A stretch of 13,951 nt of DNA from Desulfobacterales bacterium. GTDB taxonomy: Bacteria > Desulfobacterota > DSM-4660 > Desulfatiglandales > Desulfatiglandaceae. Below the pieces are notes generated by a model, which did no database searches, was not told the DNA's origin, and saw nothing but the letters and a program-made list of their open reading frames with translations. The stretch is taken from positions 1 to 13,951 of the forward strand of contig JAKLQB010000338.1 in the NCBI GenBank assembly GCA_022013615.1, written 5' to 3'. Both the position numbers and the translations under genes were made by a program. The number at the start of each line of letters is the position of its first letter. Within the stretch, counting starts at the first letter, position 1. Positions 1-5,963 of this stretch are shown in pieces.

Positions 1-296
1 GCAATGACATGGTAGCCGCTATTGACCATGTGAAAAATGGACTGGATGACTTTTCGGATCTTATCCGTCTGGGAGTAAGTGCGTTTCATCCGCTTGGACA
101 CAATTTCCATACTGACATCGCCCTTTTGCAGCTCTTCTCGGTTCAGTACCCGGACGCCTCGGGTGCGCTCGGCTTTGTGCCCTTCAAATGATATATTCAC
201 CTCTTTCATATGCCAGGCCTCGGCAAGTTTGCCGAATTCCGCCTCAGCCCCCTTGTGGCCGCCGCTGTACAGCGTGATTTTTGAAATGTCTGTCAT
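1..296 (-). CDS. SLOG/Rossmann-like protein, N-terminal part (runs off left edge)
   Basis: The first 98 codons of a minus-strand gene are visible and the rest lies outside the window. The product starts MTDISKITLYSGGHKGAEAE, and the YSGGHKGAE stretch resembles the glycine-rich first loop of SLOG/lysine-decarboxylase-like and molybdenum-carrier Rossmann folds, which bind nucleotides. Further along are a conserved-looking EVNISFEGH segment and the basic stretch SKRMKRTYSQTDKIRK. The start is well supported: an AGGAG Shine-Dalgarno lies about 8 bases before the ATG at 296. No partner gene is visible in the window. It is a real gene by its start and composition. The family assignment is by motif only and the substrate is unknown. 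Confidence 0.75.
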   Translation of the reverse strand, partial: MTDISKITLYSGGHKGAEAEFGKLAEAWHMKEVNISFEGHKAERTRGVRVLNREELQKGDVSMEIVSKRMKRTYSQTDKIRKVIQSIFHMVNSGYHVI

Positions 297-339
297 TTTT
301 TTATCTCCTGAGTTTTTTTAAGATGTTGTGCGATAATGC

Positions 340-370
340 AAAAAAAACACCCCGCCACTGTTTGGCAGGG
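340..370 (-). terminator. Rho-independent terminator (minus strand)
   Basis: On the minus strand CCCTGCCA, a 5-nt loop and TGGCGGGG form an 8-bp stem with one G-U pair, followed by TG and then eight T. This is a textbook intrinsic terminator. It would end transcription arriving from the right, but the only minus-strand gene material there is the dead RAYT relic. It may therefore belong to a gene since lost, or to a small transcript from the 371-532 spacer. It also insulates the SLOG-like gene that starts at 296. Confidence 0.75.
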
Positions 371-532
371 TAAGCGAATAAAGTAATTCCGATTTTCTGT
401 ATTGCAACCCTGGCCGTCATATTTTTTTCAAACAGTTGCCGCGACCCGCTTCCGTTATTTCTGCTCGCATTTTAACCGCCGGCGAGCTTTGCGGTGTATC
501 CGTGTTTCTTGATCTCATCCAATAAGGTTAAA
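371..532. other. Spacer without recognisable gene
   Basis: No convincing ORF is present. The stretch holds a short inverted repeat (ACCGC ... GCGGT, 475-495). It lies upstream, in the minus-strand sense, of the terminator at 340-370. A small untranslated transcript ending there is possible but not shown. Confidence 0.4.
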
Positions 533-780
533 GGTGTCAGGTCTTGACATTTGACATAAGGCCTTTAACAGATTGCCCTGGGGAGTCTCCAATATGATGT
601 GGGGCTGTCCATAAGCGCATAAGAGTGAATAGGAATACCGTAACGGTCGTGGTAATCATCCAGTATGCCAAGAAATTTCTTCCTGTCACGGTCATCAAGA
701 AAAATATCCATTCTCTCATTGCCACGGCTTGTCACATGGTATAAAGTACCGGGGTATTCTATCCTTAATATCCTTCCCAT
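533..780 (-). pseudogene. REP-associated (Y1/IS200-like) transposase, frameshifted and 3'-truncated
   Basis: The minus-strand frame from ATG 780 begins MGRILRIEYPGTLYHVTSRG, then NERMDIFLDDRDRKKFL, the typical RAYT N-terminus. After ...YALMD the frame is lost: the next recognisable residues, HIILETPQGNLLKALCQM, are encoded in another frame. The break falls in the motif that should read MxNHxHLLLET, so the first His of the metal-binding HxH pair is gone. The frame then enters the end repeat and stops, so the C-terminal region that carries the catalytic tyrosine in this family is absent. This is certainly non-functional as a transposase. The subfamily differs from the two other relics in the window. 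Confidence 0.88.
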
Positions 781-833
781 GATTGTAGTTTAAATCGCTT
801 TCGTATTTATATTAAATGTAAAGGCCTGACACC
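533..833 (-). mobile_element. RAYT-type element relic bounded by 20-bp inverted repeats
   Basis: The sequence ggtgtcaggtcttgacattt at 533-552 is matched on the opposite strand by 814-833 (aaatgtaaaggcctgacacc), with 18 of 20 positions identical. Between the repeats lies a broken Y1/RAYT transposase reading frame on the minus strand. REP-associated tyrosine transposases act on short palindromic repeats, so matching ends around a decayed copy are expected. The whole unit is only about 300 bp, too short for a complete RAYT gene (usually 150-300 codons), so the 3' part has been deleted up to the inner repeat. No target-site duplication is evident. Confidence 0.75.
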
Positions 834-961
834 TTGTTTCTATTTACTGTTCAAGGATGATCGAGGCATTTGGGAATCTATGGAACTGGCTGGCGGATCT
901 TTAAAGTTTTTGGTTGTCGGATGGGTTGCGATCAAAAATGCAATCCTGTATCCTCATATTT

Positions 962-1195
962 ATGACAACATGCAGACATAAAAAACTTGTCCTCCTAGAA
1001 AAGCAGGTAAAAAAGATCCGCTGCCGACATTGCCACCTCACAATTGACGAAAAGGAGCTGGGGAGCGGCTACTGCCCTGAGTGCCAGGAGGTTTACGGCG
1101 TGCGGCGTCGGGACTTTGAGGAAGTCAAAACAAAAGACGAGGGTGCAGTCGTATACCGATGCGAAGATTGCGGAACGCTCATCACGATAGAGTGA
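962..1195 (+). CDS. Small zinc-ribbon protein
   Basis: This is the only supported plus-strand gene. The 77-residue product carries CRHC (21-24) and CPEC (38-41), which together form one four-cysteine zinc site, and CEDC (67-70), which may be half of a second site. Between them lies a basic/acidic linker (VRRRDFEEVKTKDE). The fold suggests a nucleic-acid or protein-binding zinc ribbon; no enzymatic motif is visible. The start is uncertain. In-frame ATGs at 914, 938 and 962 all lack a good Shine-Dalgarno, and the conserved part begins only near residue 17 (KKIRCRHC). The gene sits between two RAYT relics and faces yhbY tail to tail across the second. The function is unknown. Confidence 0.65.
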   Translation: MTTCRHKKLVLLEKQVKKIRCRHCHLTIDEKELGSGYCPECQEVYGVRRRDFEEVKTKDEGAVVYRCEDCGTLITIE

Positions 1196-1205
1196 TATGA
1201 TGGGG

Positions 1206-1292
1206 TCATGCGAAGATCTTTTCCCCACGCCTACCACGATTCATCACGTGATACCACGCATCTGGATATTGAATTTTTAACGGTCCAGACAT
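1206..1292 (-). pseudogene. Second RAYT transposase relic (N-terminal 28 codons)
   Basis: Minus-strand ATG 1292 opens a 28-codon frame beginning MSGPLKIQYPDAWYHVMNRG and continuing RRGEKIFA before TGA. YPxAWYHVMNRGRRGEKIF is the diagnostic beginning of one RAYT (Y1_Tnp) subfamily. The homology stops exactly where the sequence becomes TGACCCCAT, one of the short terminal motifs recurring through this window. About 90 percent of the gene is missing. Direct copies of ATGGGG(T/C)CA-like sequence border it at 1200-1208 and 1291-1300. It lies directly downstream of the yhbY stop codon. It is too short for automatic gene callers and would normally be missed. Confidence 0.75.
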
Positions 1293-1316
1293 GGGGCCAG
1301 CATGTCAAAAAATAAT

Positions 1317-1646
1317 TCAAGACTCAAAAGCCCCTTTGCTCTCGGGCAGCGCAATCCTGCGCTTTTCAGGGTCGCTCTGCCGCCGATACAATATGGCCGT
1401 GTGTCCGATCATACCCACCACCTCGGAACCGGTCTCACTTTCAAGAACGCCTGCTATTTCGCTCTTCTGATCCTTTTCTTTGAAATCAATAAACTTCACC
1501 TTTATAAGCTCATGCCGATCAAGGGCCTTTACAGTAGACAGGCGTATCGCCGGGGTCAATCCCTTCTGACCGATAAAGACGACGGGCTTCATACTGTGAG
1601 CAAGACCTCTCAGGTATTTTCTTTGAAAGCCTTTTAATTTTTCCAT
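1317..1646 (-). CDS. yhbY: YhbY-type CRS1-YhbY RNA-binding protein
   Basis: The product is a single-domain 109-residue protein of the CRM (CRS1-YhbY) family, which binds pre-50S ribosomal particles and helps ribosome assembly in the cytoplasm. Diagnostic segments are present: the N-terminal FQRKYLRGLAHSMKPVVFIG, the GQKGLTPA loop (26-33, equivalent to the family GKxGLT loop), ALDRHELIKVKF (41-52), and the C-terminal strand IGHTAILYRR (80-89). The length is near that of E. coli YhbY (about 97 aa), with a short charged tail. GAAGGA lies 6 bases before the ATG. A RAYT-derived 52-bp repeat ends 15 bases upstream of the start and a RAYT relic follows the stop, so no operon partner is evident. Confidence 0.92.
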   Translation of the reverse strand: MEKLKGFQRKYLRGLAHSMKPVVFIGQKGLTPAIRLSTVKALDRHELIKVKFIDFKEKDQKSEIAGVLESETGSEVVGMIGHTAILYRRQSDPEKRRIALPESKGAFES

Positions 1647-1750
1647 GATCTTCCTTCAAACGCATTAAGAGTCACAACCTGCATAAAATGAATTCTATCC
1701 TGGTCATCATCAAAAGTTACATCAAGAACAAACGGCAGGCCTGACCCCAT
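1634..1750 (-). pseudogene. 38-codon RAYT-derived ORF overlapping the yhbY start
   Basis: From ATG 1750 the frame reads MGSGLPFVLDVTF and then DDDQDRIHFMQVVTLNA, followed by nine more codons, and stops inside yhbY. The segment DDDQDRIHFM matches the part of RAYT proteins after the HVxxRG motif (typically ...IFxDDxDRxxF). It is encoded by the 52-bp repeat shared with 10421-10472. There the full LHHVIARGI lead-in is kept, which is what identifies it. Here only the DDDQDR part survives. It is unlikely to make a functional protein but may be translated into the yhbY ribosome-binding region. Confidence 0.45.
1661..1712 (-). repeat. 52-bp dispersed repeat, copy 1 (RAYT-derived)
   Basis: 51 of 52 bases are identical to 10421-10472, the only difference being C versus T at 1679. 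Both copies have the same orientation and end 9-15 bases before the start codon of an intact minus-strand gene, here yhbY. The sequence encodes DDDQDRIHFMQVVTLNA, a RAYT segment. Confidence 0.9.
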
Positions 1751-1756
1751 CTCCAC

Positions 1757-2176
1757 TCACCTGAGGATGGCCTCCTTGATCGCATCCCCAACCTCATGAG
1801 TCTTGTGGGTGCCGCCCATGTCCCTCGTCCTTGCCTGTCCCGAGGCGAGCACCTTAGCGACGGCACCCTGAATATCCCGGGCGGCCCCCTCCTCCCCTAA
1901 ATGCTCCCACATCATGCGGATCGACTCAATGGTGGCGATAGGGTTGATCACCGCCTTTCCCGCGTATTTCGGGGCGGAACCGTGAATCGGCTCGTACATT
2001 GACGGGTATTTCTTTTCAGGATTTATGTTTCCTCCTGCTGCAAAGCCCATTCCCCCCTGAAGCATGGACCCGAGATCGGTGATGATATCCCCGAAGAGGT
2101 TCGAGGCCACCACCACATCGAAGTGCTCTGGATTTTTGATGAACCACATGGTGGTAGCATCCACCATGGCCGTTTT
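1757..2176 (-). pseudogene. Isocitrate/isopropylmalate dehydrogenase family, C-terminal fragment
   Basis: The frame encodes the last ~140 residues of a metal-dependent, NAD(P)-linked decarboxylating beta-hydroxyacid dehydrogenase (normally ~330-360 residues). Visible motifs are MVDATTMWFI (the aspartate is a family metal/substrate region), NLFGDIITD (with the two metal-binding aspartates), and EPIHGSAPKYAGK followed by INPIAT, the cofactor-binding loop. ATG 2167 is internal to the fold. Homology (KTAMVDA) extends to about 2176, after which the sequence changes to GGGGTCACACATATT and a stop appears. The substrate-binding N-terminal half, with its arginines and catalytic tyrosine, is gone. The HGSAP loop and MVDATTMW suggest a LeuB, tartrate/D-malate or homoisocitrate-type enzyme; the fragment cannot decide. 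It cannot be active alone. Confidence 0.88.
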
Positions 2177-2312
2177 TATAAATATGTGTGACCCCTTTTA
2201 CCTCTGTCAAAAATACAACCCTGGCCCCGTAATTTCAACACATAACCCGGAGTAAAATTCCGATTTGCCCTTGGCACCTCACAACTGCTTCCTGAGAAGA
2301 GTCATTTTCATA

Positions 2313-2609
2313 TCAAAATTCCCCCTCTAAGCTAAAAGTACAGGCAATATTCACAAGAACAACAAACAGCTTTGGATTATTATGCTTTTTGGTCATATTG
2401 ACACCAAGCTTCCAGCCCTGTTTGTTGTTAATGGACATGGTTTTTACCTGTATCTGTACACTACGTATTCCTTCAGGATCAGATGCAACGATATCAAATA
2501 AAGGATTATTTTTAGGGGTTATCAAGGCAAGTATATTTCTTCTGCAAAGTTCAGCACAAACATAATACTCACCAGCATTACCAATCATACTATTTTCAGA
2601 AACACCCAT
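2313..2609 (-). CDS. PD-(D/E)XK-like nuclease domain protein, short
   Basis: The 98-residue product has an N-terminal GNAGEYYVCAELCRR helix with the family glutamates (E14, E20), then NNPLFDIVAS (D39) and VQIQVKTM (Q54, K56). This is the D-x(n)-QxK core of small PD-(D/E)XK-like proteins of unknown role that resemble archaeal Holliday resolvases and restriction nucleases. Relatives usually run ~130-170 residues with a C-terminal segment after the FVVLVNI strand. Here a stop follows within 12 codons, so the gene is probably 3'-truncated. Base composition is visibly A+T-richer than the neighbouring yhbY and peptidase, which fits acquisition from elsewhere. GAGAGG lies upstream of ATG 2609. Activity and target are unknown. 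Confidence 0.65.
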   Translation of the reverse strand: MGVSENSMIGNAGEYYVCAELCRRNILALITPKNNPLFDIVASDPEGIRSVQIQVKTMSINNKQGWKLGVNMTKKHNNPKLFVVLVNIACTFSLEGEF

Positions 2610-2841
2610 ATAACAACCTCTCGTGTTACTCTTTAGTTACATCAGTAAAAACCTGTCAATTTTTTTTGTTGCTTATGGACCCCTGTTCATGAAAATGGGC
2701 GTGCTCTTCTTCCAGAAATATCAAAATAAGGTTTAAAAAAGTCAGCAAAAGGATTCTTTCAAATCTATATTCGAATCGTTAGCTCGATCAAGCGCCTACC
2801 AAAAATGCCTTATGTCAAGGCCCCTTCTATTCACGATGTCA
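2610..2841. other. Spacer without recognisable gene
   Basis: The stretch is A+T-rich. It contains a GGACCCC-type motif near 2676 (AGGGGTCCATA on the minus strand) of the same general kind as the terminal motifs elsewhere. Open frames of 15-20 codons on both strands match nothing I recognise. Confidence 0.4.
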
Positions 2842-2868
2842 AGTTATTTTACTATTTAAGGATGTCCC
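2842..2868 (-). repeat. 27-bp direct repeat, copy A
   Basis: 24 of 27 bases match 3651-3677 in the same orientation; the minus strand begins GGGACATCCTTA. It is followed at 2869-2886 by a GGGACGTGGG-like motif that touches the flavodoxin stop codon. The two copies bracket the flavodoxin gene. Confidence 0.8.
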
Positions 2869-2890
2869 GAATTCCCCCACGTCCCTAAAT

Positions 2891-3340
2891 TTATTTCAAC
2901 CTTTTGACAAGTTCTCTGCCAAGCGTACGGCACTGTTCTTTCGCCTCGTCGCCAGTTGGCCTCCTGCTCTCAACTGTCTCGCCCACCTGCTCAAAAAATT
3001 TGCCTGCGAGGTATTCAAAAGGCTCTCGCCCTCTCCCACCACCGCCATGGGAAAAGAAAAGCACGGCTGGTTTTCCTTTAACATATTCGCCCGATTTGTC
3101 CCACAGATAAATATCATCGAAAAATGTCTTGATCGTGCCAGCGATATAGGAGAAATAATCAGGCGTCCCGAGTGCTACTCCATCTGCGGCAAGGAATTCA
3201 TCGAGTGTTATGCGTCGCTCGTTTGTGCTGATAACCTCGACTTCCGCTCCAGCCTCTCGAACGCCCTCCGCAAGCGTTTCCGCAAGTGTCTTCGTGTCTC
3301 AGAACTGCTGACTGTGATAAATAACTATAACTTTTGGCAT
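2891..3340 (-). pseudogene. Flavodoxin/NAD(P)H-quinone-reductase-like protein with one in-frame TGA
   Basis: From ATG 3340 the frame encodes 149 codons and is open to TAA at 2891 except for TGA at codon 14 (3299-3301). The start MPKVIVIYHSQQF is followed by the TGA and then DTKTLAETLAEGV: the stop sits in the FMN phosphate-binding loop, where relatives have Gly before (D/N)T, so GGA to TGA is a one-base change. Further motifs are intact: GVALGTPDYFSYIAGTIKTF (flavin-ring loop) and VLFFSHGGGG (third loop). A good Shine-Dalgarno (AAGGAG, 6-base spacing) remains. The protein would be a soluble FMN-binding reductase of the WrbA/flavodoxin type. Recent nonsense inactivation is most likely; recoding as selenocysteine is the alternative and is less likely because Gly, not Cys, is expected there. 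Confidence 0.85.
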
Positions 3341-3650
3341 TATCGTCTCCTTTCATAATCCTTGATTCCCACGATCATTTTCCTATGTGTTTTATTATTT
3401 ATCTACTGTTTTTCAATAGACAATCGTCAATAGTCAATCCCTGGCCCAGACCTGGTTTATATGCTCATAATCTGTTCCGAGCACTTAGCTATTTATAGAC
3501 TTAGAAGTCTGATTCGAGTATGTCGCGCCTCCCGATCCCGTCCCGGTCTCGGGACGGGGAAGGCGGGCTTCAATCCTATTGATGCTGGCCGTGACGCGAC
3601 CCCCCCTTTCTTCTTATGGACGTGCCCATCTACCACATATTTCTTATAAG
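3341..3650. other. Spacer with hairpins, no gene seen
   Basis: The spacer contains the flavodoxin ribosome-binding site (about 3347-3352), a small perfect inverted repeat AGACTT/AAGTCT (3498-3511) and the large G+C-rich hairpin at 3526-3565. No ORF here resembles a known protein. Confidence 0.5.
3526..3565. repeat. Long G+C-rich hairpin (REP-like palindrome)
   Basis: CGCCT (3526-3530) pairs with AGGCG (3561-3565). Inside it TCCCGTCCCG (3536-3545) pairs with CGGGACGGGG (3550-3559) around a GTCT loop. It stands out in an A+T-rich spacer and lacks a T-run, so it is not an intrinsic terminator. It resembles the palindromes that RAYT proteins recognise, but I saw only this copy. Confidence 0.6.
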
Positions 3651-3677
3651 AGTTATTTAATTATCTAAGGATGTCCC
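3651..3677 (-). repeat. 27-bp direct repeat, copy B (overlaps the peptidase 3' end)
   Basis: This matches 2842-2868 at 24 of 27 bases. It supplies the last codons (…RDILR) and the stop codon of the M28 peptidase gene, so the peptidase C-terminus is repeat-derived. Confidence 0.8.
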
Positions 3678-4659
3678 TCTTTCCATGAGAACTGAAGAAG
3701 ATAAGCAAGCTCTTCACCAGTTCTGCCATAAAGCCATAGTCAAGTTTTTCCATTGTATCTGATGGAAGGTGATAATGAGGATTGCGGTAAAAAGCTGAAT
3801 CTGTGATCATGACCGCCTTGAAACCTTGATCCCAAAATGAAGAATGGTCACTGAGTCTCACAGAAGGCATTAACCATCCTCCGAAAGGTACCGTAAGTTT
3901 GATCACAGGCAGTTCCGGGTTTTTCCGGAAGGCCCGGAATAAAGAGGCTGTGAAATCCCTGGATTTAAAGTTACCAACAAGACCTATAAAATTTCCTTCT
4001 TCGGGATAACCCAAAAACATCAATGGAAACGGATAGCCCTGGCAGCCTGGATTATGACAGGAATAACCCACCATTTCCAGGCAAATCATACCATCGATCT
4101 TTTCTCTCTCTTCCTTGGCTCTTCTGGCATACACCCTGCTTCCCATATGTCTGGTGCTAAAAACCGGTGGTTCCTCCAGGGCAAAGGAAACAAATTTAAC
4201 TGCTAAATCCATTCCTTCGTGATGCTTCATCAGTGCATTTAAATGACGGGCAGTCTCCAGTTGAACGGCTATGGCGCTGGCGTTATCATCTGCACCTACT
4301 GTACCGGTTACAGAGTCATAATGGGCTCCCAAAAGGTAGCGTTTAGAAGGATTAGCACAAAAAGAGATTTCCGCCACAACATTGGCTACCGTTAAGTTCC
4401 GATACTGATATGGTTCGCTGTGTACTGACAGGCCGATCTCTCGATAGAATGATTCAATATAATTTTCCGTCTTTTTAAGGTTTCCAGGTGTCAGGGCACT
4501 TCGCTCACCAATAGTCTGGGTTAGCATTCTGAGATGATCCTGCAATCGTTCGATGGTATTCTGTATGTCAATCACTGATTCCACTCTAACCTCTGCGCCA
4601 CTAAGGCGGATACTAAAAGCTATTATGGTTGAACAGATTATAACAATAGACCATTTCAT
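3661..4659 (-). CDS. Secreted M28-family zinc metallopeptidase
   Basis: The 332-residue product has an N-terminal signal/anchor (MKWSIVIICSTIIAFSIRLS, cleavage possible near GAE), then an M28 aminopeptidase-like domain. Likely metal ligands are in order: H113 in GAHYDS, D124 in GADDNAS, the catalytic/ligand pair E162-E163 in ALEEPP, E195 in CLEMVGY, and H297 in NPHYHLPSDT. The full set of five positions supports a co-catalytic two-zinc exopeptidase acting outside the cytoplasm. The length is normal for a single-domain M28 protein. The last six or so residues come from the repeat at 3651-3677, just after the fold ends. No Shine-Dalgarno is evident before ATG 4659, and a REP-like block lies upstream, so expression may be weak or the start may differ. 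The substrate is unknown. Confidence 0.88.
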   Translation of the reverse strand: MKWSIVIICSTIIAFSIRLSGAEVRVESVIDIQNTIERLQDHLRMLTQTIGERSALTPGNLKKTENYIESFYREIGLSVHSEPYQYRNLTVANVVAEISFCANPSKRYLLGAHYDSVTGTVGADDNASAIAVQLETARHLNALMKHHEGMDLAVKFVSFALEEPPVFSTRHMGSRVYARRAKEEREKIDGMICLEMVGYSCHNPGCQGYPFPLMFLGYPEEGNFIGLVGNFKSRDFTASLFRAFRKNPELPVIKLTVPFGGWLMPSVRLSDHSSFWDQGFKAVMITDSAFYRNPHYHLPSDTMEKLDYGFMAELVKSLLIFFSSHGKRDILR

Positions 4660-4696
4660 TGTAAATAAATTGCGGGAAGGGGGTCAGTGGGATGTG

Positions 4697-4745
4697 GGGG
4701 ACGTAGTTGACTATGTTGCCAAACCATTTCCCCGCCTTTTCAATA
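4697..4745 (+). repeat. REP-like block 1 (GGGGACGTAGTTGACTATG...)
   Basis: The first 24 bases match the minus strand of 6935-6958 at 22 of 24 positions. Bases 4706-4745 match 6797-6834 in the same orientation with a 2-base gap and about 30 shared positions (GTTGxCTATxTTGxCAAACC ... CCTTTTCAATA). The block carries the stop codon of the radical SAM gene (4740-4742). A GGGGTCA motif lies just outside at 4679-4685. Confidence 0.75.
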
Positions 4746-5846
4746 GTCTTCACATAAAAGATGGACATTGCCAATGTGTACTCGCCTTAGACCTTTTCGC
4801 TCAGCGACCTCTTTACAGCAAATGGCATGCCTGCGCGATGTCGTGGGAAGATCATGGAGATAAAAATGGGGATAGAAAGCAAGAAGGCTATAAGGGATTT
4901 CAGGGTCCAAACCAGCGATAAAACCGGCTATGGCTTCGACTTCTCGCTCATCCACATAGCCTGGGACTAATAAAGTGCTCGCTAAAAGAAATGGTGGATC
5001 AGGTCTTTCAGAAATCCACCCTGACAGTGTCTCAAAGTTCTCAAGTGTTTTTTGATTTGTAACACCGCAAAGTGCATAGTGGATGCCTTCGTCCCAGGCT
5101 TTAAGATCTACCTTAATGCAACCTCCTGACTTCATGGAAAGGTCGGCCATTTTAGTCAGAAAAGGCTCCCGTATAGCCCCATTGGTCTCCCAGCAAATCT
5201 TGAGAATGGTCTTGTCGGCCTTTTTTAAGGCAAGCTTTGAGGCCTTGAGGGCATGGAGGATCTGAGGTGTCGGATCGCCACCGAAATAGCAAATGCAGGA
5301 AGTTGCGTCATCCACAGCGTCTGCCAGCTCCTTGGACGTTATCTTGAGGGACGAAAAAGTCTTTTCCTTATAATGGTAATTCTGGCAGTACAAACAATTG
5401 AAGGAACAGGCATGGTAAAATACGGCCAGGTTTTTGTGACCATACTCCGGTCCTTTTGAATGGGCATAACGAGGATACCCGCACCCGGTACCCCCGGGGC
5501 AGACAAAATCACCGACACAATTGGTGGGAAGCGGATCGTAATAAAAAGACAGATTTCCTTCGTGCGGCCTCCCCCCCTTGATCCGGCCGTTTTCGACTTT
5601 CCTTAGACCACAATACCCCGTGCCTCCTTTGGGTATACGGCATTTTTGGATGCATAGCCCGCATGGCATACCTTCAGATGAAGCGGGAGGTTCTTCCGGA
5701 AGCCCGTATGCCTTTCGGCTGTGTCGGTGGACCTGCTTGATCTCTGGCCGGATCTCCTCGAAATGAGTCCTGATACAATCGGCGCAATAGCCAATGGCAT
5801 CTGAGACGGTGTTTGCCTCCTTAACGCAGTATTGGCAAGTACCCAT
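4740..5846 (-). CDS. Radical SAM protein, AmmeMemoRadiSam/PflA-like, with N-terminal zinc knuckles
   Basis: The 368-residue cytoplasmic protein has three parts. First is an N-terminal CxxC...CxxC knuckle (C4, C7, C21, C24). Second is another cysteine cluster (C62, C65, C69, C79 in CGLCIQKCRIPKGGTGYCG) plus DPLPTNCVGDFVCPGGTGCG. Third is a radical SAM core with CxxxCxxC at C147, C151 and C154 (ACSFNCLYCQNY), a GGDPTP motif (189-194) that binds SAM, and later strands such as CWETNG and KVDLKAWD. This layout resembles the radical SAM members related to pyruvate formate-lyase activase that accompany Memo/AmmeMemoRadiSam loci. Those partner genes are not in this window, so it stands alone here. 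AAGGAG lies upstream of ATG 5846. The substrate is unknown. Confidence 0.88.
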   Translation of the reverse strand: MGTCQYCVKEANTVSDAIGYCADCIRTHFEEIRPEIKQVHRHSRKAYGLPEEPPASSEGMPCGLCIQKCRIPKGGTGYCGLRKVENGRIKGGRPHEGNLSFYYDPLPTNCVGDFVCPGGTGCGYPRYAHSKGPEYGHKNLAVFYHACSFNCLYCQNYHYKEKTFSSLKITSKELADAVDDATSCICYFGGDPTPQILHALKASKLALKKADKTILKICWETNGAIREPFLTKMADLSMKSGGCIKVDLKAWDEGIHYALCGVTNQKTLENFETLSGWISERPDPPFLLASTLLVPGYVDEREVEAIAGFIAGLDPEIPYSLLAFYPHFYLHDLPTTSRRHAICCKEVAERKGLRRVHIGNVHLLCEDY

Positions 5847-5963
5847 CCGGGTGAGTGCTCCTTACTCCGATAACATCACGGAATATTTTTCAAAAAGGGT
5901 ATCCCTGTTGTTTCCTAACACACGTATCAACAGAACATCCTTGCGTTTCACACTCTTGAACCT

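Noticed and set aside
79..321. Plus-strand 80-codon ORF at the left edge
   Set aside because: It is the antisense shadow of the SLOG-like gene, with no ribosome-binding site and low-complexity product.
1302..1637. 111-codon plus-strand ORF
   Set aside because: Antisense to yhbY, which is unmistakable on the minus strand.
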